DNA from: Syntrophobacteraceae bacterium
GTDB taxonomy: Bacteria > Desulfobacterota > Syntrophobacteria > Syntrophobacterales > Syntrophobacteraceae
DNA: 43,746 nt
Direction of reading: 5' to 3'
NCBI GenBank assembly: GCA_025454175.1
Contig: JALOOX010000059.1
Coordinates: forward strand, 1-43,746
Positions 8,985-17,170 of this stretch are shown piece after piece (positions within the stretch are counted from its first letter, which is position 1; every line of letters starts with the position of its first letter). The position numbers and the translations under genes were made by a program. The notes beneath the pieces were generated by a model that was not told the origin of the DNA, made no database searches, and saw nothing but the letters and a program-made list of their open reading frames with translations.

Positions 8985-9986
8985 ATGGCGGAACGCAAGA
9001 GAGTCTTGAGCGGAATGCGCCCCACGGGTCGCCTTCATCTGGGCAACCTTCACGGGGCCCTCGACAACTGGGTTCAGCTGCAGCAGCGTTATGACTGCTT
9101 CTATTTCGTGGCCGACTGGCATGCCCTCACCACGGACTACGCCTCGCCGGGCCAGATCGAGGCCAACACGTGGGACATGGTGCTGGATTGGCTCAGCGTT
9201 GGGCTGGATCCCGACCGGTCGACCCTCTTTGTCCAATCCTCCGTCATGGAGCATGCCGAGCTGTATCTCCTGCTCGGGATGATCACTCCCCTGCCGTGGC
9301 TGGAGAGAAACCCCACCTACAAGGAGCAGCAGCAGCAGCTGACGCAGAAGGACCTGTCGACCTACGGCTTCCTGGGCTATCCGGTTTTGCAGGCGGCGGA
9401 TATCATCATCTACAAGGCTCATGGAGTCCCGGTCGGCAAGGACCAGCTGCCCCATGTGGAAATGACCCGCGAGATCGCCAGGCGATTCAACTTCATGTAT
9501 GAGAAAGAGGTTTTTCCGGTTCCCGACCCGCTTCTCACGGAAGTTCCCGTGCTGCCGGGAACGGACGGCCGGAAAATGAGCAAGAGCTACGGCAACTGCA
9601 TTTATATCACGGAGCCGGAGGAGACCATTCGCGAGAAGATCGCCAGGATGATGACCGATCCTCATCGGGTCCGCCGGAACGATCCTGGCGACCCCGAGCT
9701 TTCGCCCGTGTTTGCCTATCACAGGATCTACTCATCGCCCTCCGAGATCGAGGAGATCGCCCAAGGGTGCCGAACGGCGAGCATTGGCTGTGTGGACTGC
9801 AAGAGGAAGCTCACCGACAATGTCCTGAAGGTGCTTGCACCGATCCGGCAGATGAGGTTGGATCTGGAGGGCCGTATGGACTGGGTTCGGGAGCAGATGC
9901 GGGCAGGTACCGAGACGGCCCGAAGGCAGGCGAGGGAAACGCTGAGCGAGGTGCGGGGAGCCATTGGGCTGGGCAGGCCGCTCTGA
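8985..9986 (+). CDS. trpS: tryptophanyl-tRNA synthetase
   Basis: Charges tRNA-Trp with tryptophan using ATP; cytosolic class Ic synthetase. The 333-residue length is normal for bacterial TrpS. The HIGH-type signature is in PTGRLHLGNLHG (residues 13-24) and the KMSKS loop in GRKMSKSYGN (about 194-203). The start ATG is preceded by AGGAG within CACAGGAGCTCACTGG. It sits between an M50 protease gene and a pseudouridine synthase gene, a layout of closely spaced plus-strand housekeeping genes. Confidence 0.97.
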   Translation: MAERKRVLSGMRPTGRLHLGNLHGALDNWVQLQQRYDCFYFVADWHALTTDYASPGQIEANTWDMVLDWLSVGLDPDRSTLFVQSSVMEHAELYLLLGMITPLPWLERNPTYKEQQQQLTQKDLSTYGFLGYPVLQAADIIIYKAHGVPVGKDQLPHVEMTREIARRFNFMYEKEVFPVPDPLLTEVPVLPGTDGRKMSKSYGNCIYITEPEETIREKIARMMTDPHRVRRNDPGDPELSPVFAYHRIYSSPSEIEEIAQGCRTASIGCVDCKRKLTDNVLKVLAPIRQMRLDLEGRMDWVREQMRAGTETARRQARETLSEVRGAIGLGRPL

Positions 9987-10042
9987 GAAGCCGGTCCGTC
10001 TTTTTCGATCCTCATCGGGTTGACCCCGTGCAAGACGACGTC

Positions 10043-10792
10043 ATGGAACCCATCCGATTGCAGAAGGTGCTGGCTCAGGCGGGAGTGGCATCCCGCAGGG
10101 CGGCTGAAGAGATGATCAGCCAGGGGCGCGTGCGGGTCAACGGGCTCACCATCACGGAGCTGGGCCGGCGGGTGGACCCGGAATCCGACGACATCAGGGT
10201 CGATGGGAATCCGGTGTCCGTGAGTCATTCGAAGGTCTACTGGCTGCTTCACAAGCCTGGAGGGTGCGTGACGACGCTCAGGGATCCCCAGGGGCGCCGC
10301 ACGGTCATGGACTGGATTCCCGAAACTGCCGAGCGGGTGTTTCCCGTCGGGCGCCTGGACTATGACGCGGAGGGGCTCCTGGTACTCACCAACGACGGAT
10401 TCCTCGCCCATCGCCTCCAGCATCCTCGCTTCGGGGTCCGGAAGAGCTACGAAGTGAAGGTCAAGGGTCATCCAGAGCCTGAGGTCCTGCGCCGGCTTGC
10501 CCGTGGTGTGCGCCTGGAGGAAGGGCTGACGGCGCCCGCCGAAGTCAGGCTGTTGCGGCGGCTGGCCGATGCGGCCTGGCTCGGGATAGTGCTGCACCAG
10601 GGGTGGTATCGGCAGATCAAGCGGATGTGCGCATCCGTTGGGCACCCGGTCCTGAAGATCCGAAGAGTCGGCTACGGTCCCTTGAGACTTGGAAAGCTGA
10701 AGCCGGGCGAGGCGAGACGCCTGTCGCCCTCCGAGGTCAGGGAGCTTTACGAAGCCGCGCGGCGGGGAAGCTCCCAGAGAGAACCGTCATGA
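10043..10792 (+). CDS. rRNA pseudouridine synthase, RluB/RsuA family
   Basis: Isomerises a specific uridine in rRNA to pseudouridine. The frame is open further upstream, but an S4 RNA-binding domain should open the protein, and IRLQKVLAQAGVASRR follows the ATG at 10043 directly; a GTG at 10028 is an alternative. The 249 residues comprise an S4 domain (about 1-60) and the catalytic domain with the signature GRLDYDAEGLLVLTNDG, whose first Asp is the catalytic residue. The usual Thr/Ser after that Asp pair is Ala here. RluB (23S), RluE/RluF and RsuA (16S) are alternatives that cannot be told apart by eye. Its stop overlaps the next start by four bases (ATGA). Confidence 0.9.
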   Translation: MEPIRLQKVLAQAGVASRRAAEEMISQGRVRVNGLTITELGRRVDPESDDIRVDGNPVSVSHSKVYWLLHKPGGCVTTLRDPQGRRTVMDWIPETAERVFPVGRLDYDAEGLLVLTNDGFLAHRLQHPRFGVRKSYEVKVKGHPEPEVLRRLARGVRLEEGLTAPAEVRLLRRLADAAWLGIVLHQGWYRQIKRMCASVGHPVLKIRRVGYGPLRLGKLKPGEARRLSPSEVRELYEAARRGSSQREPS

Positions 10793-12672
10793 GCCCCAAG
10801 AGACGAGGAGGATATCCTTACAGTCTGGACGATTCCATCTCGGTGCCCGCTCCCCGGAAGCCTCCCTCCCGAAAGCCCGGAGCCGGCCGCCTGAGGTGGG
10901 TGACCATCTCCTTGCTGATCCTGGCCGTCGTTGGAGCCGTTGTGGCCGGAGCGAGCTACCTGGGCTGGGGCAGCGCCGTCCTCCCCAAGCAGCTCGTCGC
11001 CTTGCGCCTGCAGCTGAACGGCAAGGAAGTCATCCTGATGCCGGAGTCCCAGGTCGTCCTGAATCCGAGGGATGTCCTGCGCATCGATGAGATTCAGACC
11101 GATGGGTGGCTCGCCTGGCGAACGAGGCTCGTGGCTACGGAGGTGGATCTCCGGGAGCTTGGGAAAAGGCCTGTTGCCATCCGCGAGTTATGGCCCAACG
11201 CTGAGTTCGAGACTGCCAAAACTTTGGAAATAGAGGTTCAGTCCTGGGGCAGGCCCATCGGCAAGGTTTCGTTTCTGGTCCAGCTGGATGCCAAGGATTG
11301 GCTCCAGAAGGCCGCCGAGACCGGAGAAGGGGAGGGAAGGATCAAGTACCTCGAAAACGCTCTGCGGGACAACCCCGGCAACATCCTCGTCAAGACGCAG
11401 CTGGCTGGGCTCTATTTCGAAGCCAAGAAATACAGCGAAGCGGCCAGGCTTTACGAGGAAATCGACCAGTCCGGGAAATCCAGGCCGATCCTGGAGAAGC
11501 TCCTCTCCATCCACCAGGTCCAGAAGCGGGTGGATGACGCGCTGGCGGTTTTCATCGAGCTCCTGAAGCTTTCCGAGGACCCCGAGGTTTTCAAGGAGCT
11601 CCTCCAGTACGGTCAGAAGCAAAAATCCAAGGAGGAATGGGCCAAGTTCCTCGACAAGAGCCTTCAGGATATTCCCAAGCCATTTCAAAGCTCGGCTCTG
11701 CTGGTCCTGGCGGATCTCAGCACACAGACTCGAAACTGGAGGAAGGCCGCGGATTCCTATGAAAAGGTGATTCGCTCCGGCGTAAGGGATCCTGACGTTC
11801 TTTACAATCTCGCCGTAACCTACCAGCAGGGTAATGACATCGACAAGGCCATCCAGGCCATGGAGCGCTACCTCCAGCGGAATCCGTCGGACCTCAGGAG
11901 CTGGATGCAGCTGGCCGAGATGCAGGAAAAGAAGGGAGCGCACTCCGGGGCGCGCGGCAGTTACGAGGCCGTGCTGCAGAAGAGCCCTCATCACAAGGAG
12001 GCCCTGGTGCGCCTGGTGGCTCTGCTGGAGAAGACCAACGACAAGGAGGGGCTTCAGAAGACCTACGAGAAGCTGGCGGAGCTTCAGCCCAAAAACAAGA
12101 CGGTGCTTCACAACCTGGCCGTCCTTCATTACGAGGCCAAGCGATGGGCCAAGGCGACGGAGTCCTTCGAGGCTCTGGCCGCGCTGGACCCGAAGGACGT
12201 GGAGGTGAGGAAATACCTTCTGGACCTCTACCGGAAGCAGAAGAACGAGGAGGGGGTGAACAGGACGATTGAGACCCTCGCCCAGGTCGACCCCGGCAAC
12301 CCCGCCTACCATGACACCATTTTCGCGAGATATAAGGAGAAGAAGGACTATAAGGGCATGGTCGCCTATTTCAGGCAGGCCCTGGAGCGCAGGCCCGATT
12401 CCGTCGCTCTGCACAATTATGTGCTCTACGGGCTCATCCAGCAGGGAGACACCAGGGGAGCCCTCAAGGAGCTGGATGAGCTTATACGCTTGCAGCCCAA
12501 GGAGAAGAAGCACTATCGCCAGTCCGCCAAGCTTCATGAAAGCCTGGGAAGTTACGGCGAGGCCCTCAAAAAGCTCGATCAGCTGCTGAAGATGGACCCC
12601 GGCGACAAGGAGCTCAAGGATGATTACATGCGGGTCCGCATGCTCCTCCTGTCCAAGAAGAAGCCAGGCTGA
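10789..12672 (+). CDS. membrane-anchored tetratricopeptide repeat protein
   Basis: The start at 10789 overlaps the preceding stop as ATGA, implying translational coupling; the frame is open upstream only through the neighbour. The 627 residues have a basic, proline-rich N-terminus, one transmembrane helix at about 37-58, then a region of about 140 residues without repeats, and from about residue 180 to the end a long TPR array. Repeats such as LYNLAVTYQQGNDIDKAIQA and LHNLAVLHYEAKRWAKATES show the TPR pattern of small residues and aromatic positions. The bulk of the protein would lie outside the cytoplasm (inside-positive N-terminus). It is probably a scaffold in envelope assembly; no specific partner is suggested. 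Confidence 0.85.
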   Translation: MSPKRRGGYPYSLDDSISVPAPRKPPSRKPGAGRLRWVTISLLILAVVGAVVAGASYLGWGSAVLPKQLVALRLQLNGKEVILMPESQVVLNPRDVLRIDEIQTDGWLAWRTRLVATEVDLRELGKRPVAIRELWPNAEFETAKTLEIEVQSWGRPIGKVSFLVQLDAKDWLQKAAETGEGEGRIKYLENALRDNPGNILVKTQLAGLYFEAKKYSEAARLYEEIDQSGKSRPILEKLLSIHQVQKRVDDALAVFIELLKLSEDPEVFKELLQYGQKQKSKEEWAKFLDKSLQDIPKPFQSSALLVLADLSTQTRNWRKAADSYEKVIRSGVRDPDVLYNLAVTYQQGNDIDKAIQAMERYLQRNPSDLRSWMQLAEMQEKKGAHSGARGSYEAVLQKSPHHKEALVRLVALLEKTNDKEGLQKTYEKLAELQPKNKTVLHNLAVLHYEAKRWAKATESFEALAALDPKDVEVRKYLLDLYRKQKNEEGVNRTIETLAQVDPGNPAYHDTIFARYKEKKDYKGMVAYFRQALERRPDSVALHNYVLYGLIQQGDTRGALKELDELIRLQPKEKKHYRQSAKLHESLGSYGEALKKLDQLLKMDPGDKELKDDYMRVRMLLLSKKKPG

Positions 12673-13069
12673 ATCCATCGCCGCTGGCGTCCGGATCCGC
12701 CATTGTGCGGCTTTCGGCGCTTGAGCGCCCCGGTCGCTCGCTTCTTCGCCATATAACGTTGTCCAGCCGTCTCCGGGCAAGCCCCCACTGCATTCAACCG
12801 AGATTTCCGGGCTGGGCGCCCGGTGATGCATCCCGGAGTCTCGGTGGCGCCTCGAAGGCCAGGGTTTGCCTTGTGTGTGGACCGTCGGATTTGGTATTTG
12901 TCCCTCGGTCGATGGCCGGGGACTCGAACGACCCCGTGGGGCTGCCTTGACATGACGATCCGCGGCTCCAAATGCATACCGGTGGAGAGTGCCGATCATG
13001 CCCTGTGCGGGTGTTCCCGGCGGCCGACCACTCAACATGGATGAACACCACTTCTACCCTGGAGGGCTC
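12673..13069. other. 397-base intergenic stretch, nothing recognised
   Basis: No gene with a ribosome site, no tRNA and no clear terminator was seen between the TPR gene and the DUF4178 gene. The promoter of the downstream five-gene operon should lie here, but I could not pick a convincing -35/-10 pair. Confidence 0.5.
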
Positions 13070-13624
13070 ATGTCATTTTGGAAGAAGCTTTTTGGCGTCA
13101 AGGAGGAGGAGCCGGCCATCGATCCCCTGGTGGATCTTGTGCTCGAAAAGCTGGCGCCCGGCTACCTGGTGGACTACGATGGCCGCACCTTCGAAGTGGT
13201 GGCCAGGCATCATCACGACACGGGGGATGGCTTCAGGACGGACGACTGGGAGCTGCGAGCCGACGGCGAGATGCATTATCTCAATCGGGTGGAGGCCGAC
13301 GGGGTTACCTGGACGCTCACGCGAAAGGTCCCCCTGGGATTTATCGACGAGCGGCTCAAGAGTCACATCCAGCAGAACGGCGACCCTCCCGAATCCATCG
13401 AGCATGATGGAATCGCTTACTTCATGCAGAGCTACGGTGGAGCACAGTTCTATCGAAATGGTCGCGGCCCCGCCCTGCCTTTCCTGTACTGGGATTACGA
13501 GGATGAGCGCCGGGAGCGGGTGCTGACCATCGAGCAATGGGGAGACATCGAATTCCACGCCTACCTGGGGAATTCCGTTGAGGAGTATCAGTTCACCAAC
13601 ATTCTTCCTGGACGGCGTGGGTAG
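13070..13624 (+). CDS. DUF4178 domain protein, first gene of the PspA/DUF350 operon
   Basis: A 184-residue soluble protein. The ATG at 13070 has GGAGGG (13061-13066) as ribosome site, and the N-terminus MSFWKKLFG is typical of small proteins of PspA-like loci. The DUF4178 pattern is visible: an N-terminal half with VDYDGRTFEVVARHHHD and DDWELRADGEMHYLNRVE, and a C-terminal half with ERVLTIEQWGDIEFHAYLG. The function of DUF4178 is unknown; in many genomes it is encoded beside DUF350, PspA and polyamine-related genes, and YjfK (DUF2491) holds a similar place in the E. coli yjf cluster. It heads a co-directional run of five genes with gaps of 10 to 85 bases. Confidence 0.8.
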   Translation: MSFWKKLFGVKEEEPAIDPLVDLVLEKLAPGYLVDYDGRTFEVVARHHHDTGDGFRTDDWELRADGEMHYLNRVEADGVTWTLTRKVPLGFIDERLKSHIQQNGDPPESIEHDGIAYFMQSYGGAQFYRNGRGPALPFLYWDYEDERRERVLTIEQWGDIEFHAYLGNSVEEYQFTNILPGRRG

Positions 13625-13655
13625 GCGGCGTGTGCTTGCCGCGAGGAGAACGAGG

Positions 13656-14456
13656 ATGCATTTGATTTACACGCGCATGCTGCTCGTCGGTTTGCTGGTG
13701 CTCGCCCTCCAGGGATGCGGTGGTGGCTCGTCCGTGGATGCCATGCGCCGCGGCCTGGACCGTTATCCGGAATACAGTGTCATTCTCAACGACATGAATT
13801 CCAAGGGGCTGTTTTTCCATGACTACTTCCATCGCTACCGGATCATCTATCCGGAGGACGGCGGGAAGAGCGTGGAGGGCGGGCAGCCGAACTTCACCCA
13901 GAGGTTGACCGACTGGGTCAAGGTGGATGAGGAGGTCTACAGGGAGTACCAGGACGCCCTGGGGATGGTGATTCTGTCCAAGAAGCGGGACGGGACCGTC
14001 GACAAGGTTCCGCAGCCTCCTCTTTTTGATTACGTCGGGGATCCCCGGTTCGGTAAGTGGGAGACCGACAGCAAAGGCAACCAGGGCTGGACGTGGCTGG
14101 CCACCGGCATGGTGCTCTCCCGCCTCATCGGTGAAATGGGCGATGCATTCCAGAACCAGCGCCGGGTGGATCACGGCCACTGGAGAGACTACAACACCTC
14201 GAGAAGCAGGGGGTCTACTTATTATGGGAGGGACTCCCAGGGGAAGCCCCAGTTCGGGACCCAGGGGACCGTCACCCGCAAGTCCGACACGGGATTCTTC
14301 GATCGGCAGCAGGCCAGGATGGCCGAACGGAAGGATTCGTTCGCCAAGAAGGTCGAATCGAGGATGGGCCGGTCGCGGCCGTCTTCATCCCCTTCGGGCG
14401 GTTTTTCCTCCAGGGGCGGAAGGAGCTCCTTTTCAGGCGGCAGAAGCAGAAGGTAG
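13656..14456 (+). CDS. putative lipoprotein with Gly/Ser/Arg-rich tail
   Basis: The ATG at 13656 follows GAGGAG and gives a 266-residue protein with a lipoprotein signal: a basic/hydrophobic stretch and the lipobox LQGC with Cys21. The mature part has a conserved-looking segment (RYPEYSVILNDM, FFHDYFHRYRIIYPED) and a low-complexity C-terminus rich in Gly, Ser and Arg (GGFSSRGGRSSFSGGRSRR). I know no name for the family, but its position between DUF4178 and DUF350 suggests a periplasmic or outer-membrane component of the same envelope-stress module. The Arg/Gly-rich end could bind anionic lipids or polymers; this is inference. Confidence 0.75.
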   Translation: MHLIYTRMLLVGLLVLALQGCGGGSSVDAMRRGLDRYPEYSVILNDMNSKGLFFHDYFHRYRIIYPEDGGKSVEGGQPNFTQRLTDWVKVDEEVYREYQDALGMVILSKKRDGTVDKVPQPPLFDYVGDPRFGKWETDSKGNQGWTWLATGMVLSRLIGEMGDAFQNQRRVDHGHWRDYNTSRSRGSTYYGRDSQGKPQFGTQGTVTRKSDTGFFDRQQARMAERKDSFAKKVESRMGRSRPSSSPSGGFSSRGGRSSFSGGRSRR

Positions 14457-14474
14457 GGGAAAGGGAGATTCAGC

Positions 14475-15320
14475 ATGTTCATGGGCACGATCGTTCTGGG
14501 TGTGGTCTACCTGTTGTCGGCGCTGGTCCTCTTTGTTGTCGGCAAGTTCTTATTCGATTTCACTCACCGCGGGTTTGGGTTCAAGGAGCAGCTCATTGAA
14601 CGGGACAACCTGGCTTTTGCCCTGACTTTAGGCGGTTACATGCTGGGGTTGACCATTGCTCTGGGCGGGGCCATGTCCGGACCTCCCATCTCCCTGACGG
14701 TGAACCTCATCGATATCTTCCTCTACGGCGCCATCGCCATAGTCCTGCTGAATGCATCCGTCTGGATCAACGACTGGCTCATTCTGCACCGTTTCAGCGG
14801 CGAAAAGGAAATCCTTCAAGATCAGAACTGCGGGGTGGGAGTCATCGAGGCGGCCAACAGCGTGGCCGTTGGGCTCATCATTTACGGCAGCCTTGCGGCG
14901 GGCGGCCATGTGCTCGAGGTGCTCGTTTTCTGGGCTCTCGGCCAAGCGGCCCTCATCGCGTCGGCCAAGATCTACAACTGGATGGCGCCCTTCGATGTGC
15001 AGGACGCCCTGGAAAAAGACAACGTGGCGGTGGGGGCCGCCTTTGCAGGGATGCTCCTCGGCATCGGAAACATCGTGCGTTTCGCGGCCCAGGGGACGTT
15101 CGTGTCCTGGAGCCAGAACATCGCTTTTTTCGTCAGTGTCGCCGTTTTCGGGCTCGTGGTGCTTCCCGCGGCAAGGTTCGCGGCGGACCGCGTCCTCCTC
15201 CCCGGAGGGCGCCTGACGGACGAGCTGGTGCACCAGGAGAAGCCCAACATCGGAGTGGGGGTTATCGAGGCCGTGGTCTACGTGGCCATGTCCTTTCTGA
15301 TCGGGTGGTCCATCAAGTGA
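14475..15320 (+). CDS. tandem DUF350 membrane protein (YjfL-like)
   Basis: A 281-residue integral membrane protein with about eight hydrophobic segments in two homologous halves. The duplication is visible in the repeated motifs VGVIEAANSVAVGLIIYG (about 122-139) and VGVIEAVVYVAMSFLIGW (about 261-278), each following an acidic-basic loop. DUF350 proteins such as E. coli YjfL occur beside PspA homologues and DUF4178/DUF2491 proteins; their activity is unknown. The ribosome site AAAGGGAGA precedes the ATG. The gap to the lipoprotein gene is 18 bases. Partnership with the downstream PspA-like protein at the inner membrane is the likely role. Confidence 0.88.
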   Translation: MFMGTIVLGVVYLLSALVLFVVGKFLFDFTHRGFGFKEQLIERDNLAFALTLGGYMLGLTIALGGAMSGPPISLTVNLIDIFLYGAIAIVLLNASVWINDWLILHRFSGEKEILQDQNCGVGVIEAANSVAVGLIIYGSLAAGGHVLEVLVFWALGQAALIASAKIYNWMAPFDVQDALEKDNVAVGAAFAGMLLGIGNIVRFAAQGTFVSWSQNIAFFVSVAVFGLVVLPAARFAADRVLLPGGRLTDELVHQEKPNIGVGVIEAVVYVAMSFLIGWSIK

Positions 15321-15405
15321 GCGCGGTCTCCGCAAGGGGAGACGGCGCGGGGAGTTTTTTCAGTGGGTTTGAACGTGGCATGATCTGAATTAGGAGGAGC
15401 AACCA

Positions 15406-15807
15406 ATGGTTGACTGCATGCAGAAGCTGAGAGCTTTCTTGTCGGACCTGGATATTGCCATCATCGATGAGGATCCCGAAGAGGACCTTCTCATCGTGGA
15501 CGACCAGGACAGCGGCGTTACGAACTTGATCCTCGACTGCGAGGATCCCATTCTCATTGTCGAGCAGCTCATCATGCCCGTTCCGGCTGGAGCGGGAGTG
15601 GACTTTTACCGGCGACTTCTCCAGATGAACGCGACCCTGGTCCATGGGGCGTTTCTACTGGACGAGGAGGCCATGCACGTCTTTTATCGCGATACGCTTC
15701 AACTGGAGAATCTCGACAAGAACGAGCTGGAAGCCTCCATTCGCGCATTGGCCCTCGCACTGGCCGAGCATGGCGATGAACTGCTCGAAATGAGCAAGCA
15801 GGCATAA
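15406..15807 (+). CDS. YjfI-like protein (DUF2170 family)
   Basis: A small acidic protein of 133 residues with ribosome site AGGAGGAGCAACCA before the ATG. The sequence has no membrane segment. Features that fit the YjfI/DUF2170 family are an N-terminal alpha/beta portion, a central segment with MPVPAGAGVDFYRRLLQMN and LVHGAFLLDEEAMHVFYRDTL, and a C-terminal helix. YjfI is encoded directly upstream of the PspA-like yjfJ in E. coli, and the same order holds here with a 10-base gap. The function is unknown; a regulator or adaptor of the PspA-like protein is a reasonable guess. It is followed immediately by the PspA gene. Confidence 0.8.
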   Translation: MVDCMQKLRAFLSDLDIAIIDEDPEEDLLIVDDQDSGVTNLILDCEDPILIVEQLIMPVPAGAGVDFYRRLLQMNATLVHGAFLLDEEAMHVFYRDTLQLENLDKNELEASIRALALALAEHGDELLEMSKQA

Positions 15808-15817
15808 GGAGAGAACC

Positions 15818-16534
15818 ATGGCGGGTATTTTCAATCGGTTGTTCAAGATCGGCCAGTCGGAGGCCCATTCCATTGTGGACAAGCTCGAGGATCCCATCAA
15901 GATGACCGAGCAGGGCATCAGGGATCTCAAGCGGGATCTCGGAGAGGCCATGCACAGCCTGGCGGAAATCAAGGGATTGGCCATAAGGCTCAAGAAGCAG
16001 GCCGATGATTCGGGCAAGCTCGCCCAGGACATGGAGCGCAAAGCCATGCTCCTGCTCCAGAGGGCTCAATCGGGAGAAATCGACCCGGCCCAGGCCGAGC
16101 AGCTGGCCATGGAAGTGCTCAACGAAAAGGAGTCCGCGGACCGCCGGGCAGCCCAGCTGTTTCAGGACTATCAGAATCAGAATGCCATGTCGCAGCAGCT
16201 GCAGGCCAAGGTGGAAGATCTCCGCAAGACCATTTCGACCTACGAAAACGAGCTGGTCACGCTCAGGGCCCGGGCCAAGACGGCCAATTCCATGCGAAGG
16301 GTGAACCAGCAGCTGGCCAAGATCGACTCATCCAGCACCCTCAACATGCTCGAGAAGATGAAGCAGAAGGTCAGCGAGGAGGAATCGCTGGCCACGGCGT
16401 ATGGAGAGGTGGCAGCGGGGACGACGTCCCTCGAGGCCCGGGTCAGCCAGGTGCTCACGACTCGCGTTGCTGACAACCAGAAGTCCTTGGAAGATCTGAA
16501 AAGGAAGATGGGCCTCCTTCCTCCGGCCCCTTAA
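15818..16534 (+). CDS. PspA/IM30 family protein (YjfJ-like)
   Basis: A 238-residue, almost entirely helical, charged protein typical of PspA/Vipp1. It begins with a short amphipathic segment (AGIFNRLFKIGQSEAHS) that can insert into stressed membranes, followed by the family phrase VDKLEDPIKMTEQGIRDLKRD and long coiled coils. PspA proteins polymerise on the inner membrane and protect it against proton leakage. The start is supported by AAGGAGA. With no PspB/PspC genes nearby, this belongs to the YjfJ-type system working with DUF2170, DUF350 and DUF4178 proteins. It ends the operon; an intrinsic terminator follows after 28 bases. Confidence 0.92.
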   Translation: MAGIFNRLFKIGQSEAHSIVDKLEDPIKMTEQGIRDLKRDLGEAMHSLAEIKGLAIRLKKQADDSGKLAQDMERKAMLLLQRAQSGEIDPAQAEQLAMEVLNEKESADRRAAQLFQDYQNQNAMSQQLQAKVEDLRKTISTYENELVTLRARAKTANSMRRVNQQLAKIDSSSTLNMLEKMKQKVSEEESLATAYGEVAAGTTSLEARVSQVLTTRVADNQKSLEDLKRKMGLLPPAP

Positions 16535-16562
16535 GGTGCCCTGCCAGTCATCCGACGAAAAC

Positions 16563-16596
16563 GAGCCCGGGCGCATTGAGTCCGGGCTTGCTTTTT
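16563..16596 (+). terminator. Rho-independent terminator of the PspA operon
   Basis: A stem of AGCCCGG (16564-16570) with CCGGGCT (16582-16588), extended by a G-T pair, encloses an 11-base loop. It is followed by TGC and five T (16592-16596). It lies just after the PspA stop codon. Confidence 0.85.
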
Positions 16597-16682
16597 GTGC
16601 GGAGGTCCCCCCGCTTCACCACCAGTGCGTTCCTTCCCGCTCCACGATCCATCCAGCTGCCGAGCCCGAAAATAGCGCTCAA

Positions 16683-16731
16683 GTGTCACCTGTCCTTCAC
16701 AATCCTGTAACACTGAGCCTGCGAGTATAAG
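16683..16731 (+). promoter_or_regulatory. PHO-box-like array 1 upstream of the zinc-ribbon/HMA genes
   Basis: Three seven-base elements, GTGTCAC (16683), CCTTCAC (16694) and CTGTAAC (16705), are spaced exactly 11 bases, the periodicity of PhoB half-sites. TATAAG (16726-16731) is a good -10 match but lies 14 bases after the last element, farther than in the pstS promoter. Confidence 0.6.
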
Positions 16732-16830
16732 GCGTTTTCATGAAATGGCCGTCACAGGCCGGAGAAAGAAGCGTCTGCTCAACCCCTCCAAAGGTCGGGA
16801 CCGGGTCATGGATGGATCGGATGAGAGCAT

Positions 16831-16886
16831 TTGTAACACAATTGTAACCTGTTCTTCACCAGACTGCGACTTGCGGGTCCTATCCT
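16831..16886 (+). promoter_or_regulatory. PHO-box-like array 2 with -10 element
   Basis: Four seven-base elements, TTGTAAC (16831), TTGTAAC (16842), TCTTCAC (16853) and CTGCGAC (16864), have exact 11-base spacing. Exactly 10 bases after the last element lies TATCCT (16881-16886), the same geometry as the pstS promoter. It would start transcription at about 16893, inside the longest open frame of the zinc-ribbon gene, which argues for the internal start of that gene. Confidence 0.7.
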
Positions 16887-16909
16887 TGGGGCTGGAGGTC
16901 AAGGATATC

Positions 16910-17170
16910 GTGTGTCCCGCCTGCCGATCCGAGGCATTCTACCGCTATGGAAGGACGCGACAGGGCAAGCAGCGCTTCCGATGCCTCCTGTGCGGCAGGC
17001 AGTTCACCACCGACCGGAAGCGTATCGAGGTTCACGATCGGCCGAGCTGTCCCGTCTGCAATCGCGGCATGCATGCGTACAAGCGGGAGCATGACGGCAT
17101 CCGGTTTCGGTGCTCGGCGTACCCCAGGTGTCGCACTTTTCTCAAGGTTCAGGATGAGGAGCGGGAATGA
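16910..17170 (+). CDS. double zinc-ribbon protein (IS1-InsA-like plus topoisomerase-type finger)
   Basis: Two zinc ribbons are plain. The first has CPAC near the N-terminus with CLLC about 23 residues later, and its context (YRYGRTRQGKQRFRCLLCGRQF) resembles the N-terminal zinc finger of IS1-type InsA/transposase proteins. The second is CPVC...C...C and resembles topoisomerase I C-terminal fingers. The frame is open from 16745 (ATG) and 16808 (ATG), but neither start has a ribosome site and a PHO-box-like promoter lies at 16831-16886. I prefer the GTG at 16910, preceded by GGAGG and AAGGA, giving about 86 residues. The stop overlaps the next ATG (ATGA), so it is co-translated with the HMA-like gene. 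It is probably a DNA-binding regulator or adaptor and not a transposase, since no catalytic domain or terminal repeats are present. Confidence 0.6.
   Translation: MCPACRSEAFYRYGRTRQGKQRFRCLLCGRQFTTDRKRIEVHDRPSCPVCNRGMHAYKREHDGIRFRCSAYPRCRTFLKVQDEERE

Noticed and set aside
12905..12945. GACTCGAAC-type sequence resembling the T arm of a minus-strand tRNA
   Set aside because: The T stem does not pair properly and no acceptor, D or anticodon stem can be built around it.
16745..17170. Zinc-ribbon protein as an active IS1-type transposase
   Set aside because: Only the finger resembles InsA; there is no catalytic domain, no terminal repeats and no target duplication.
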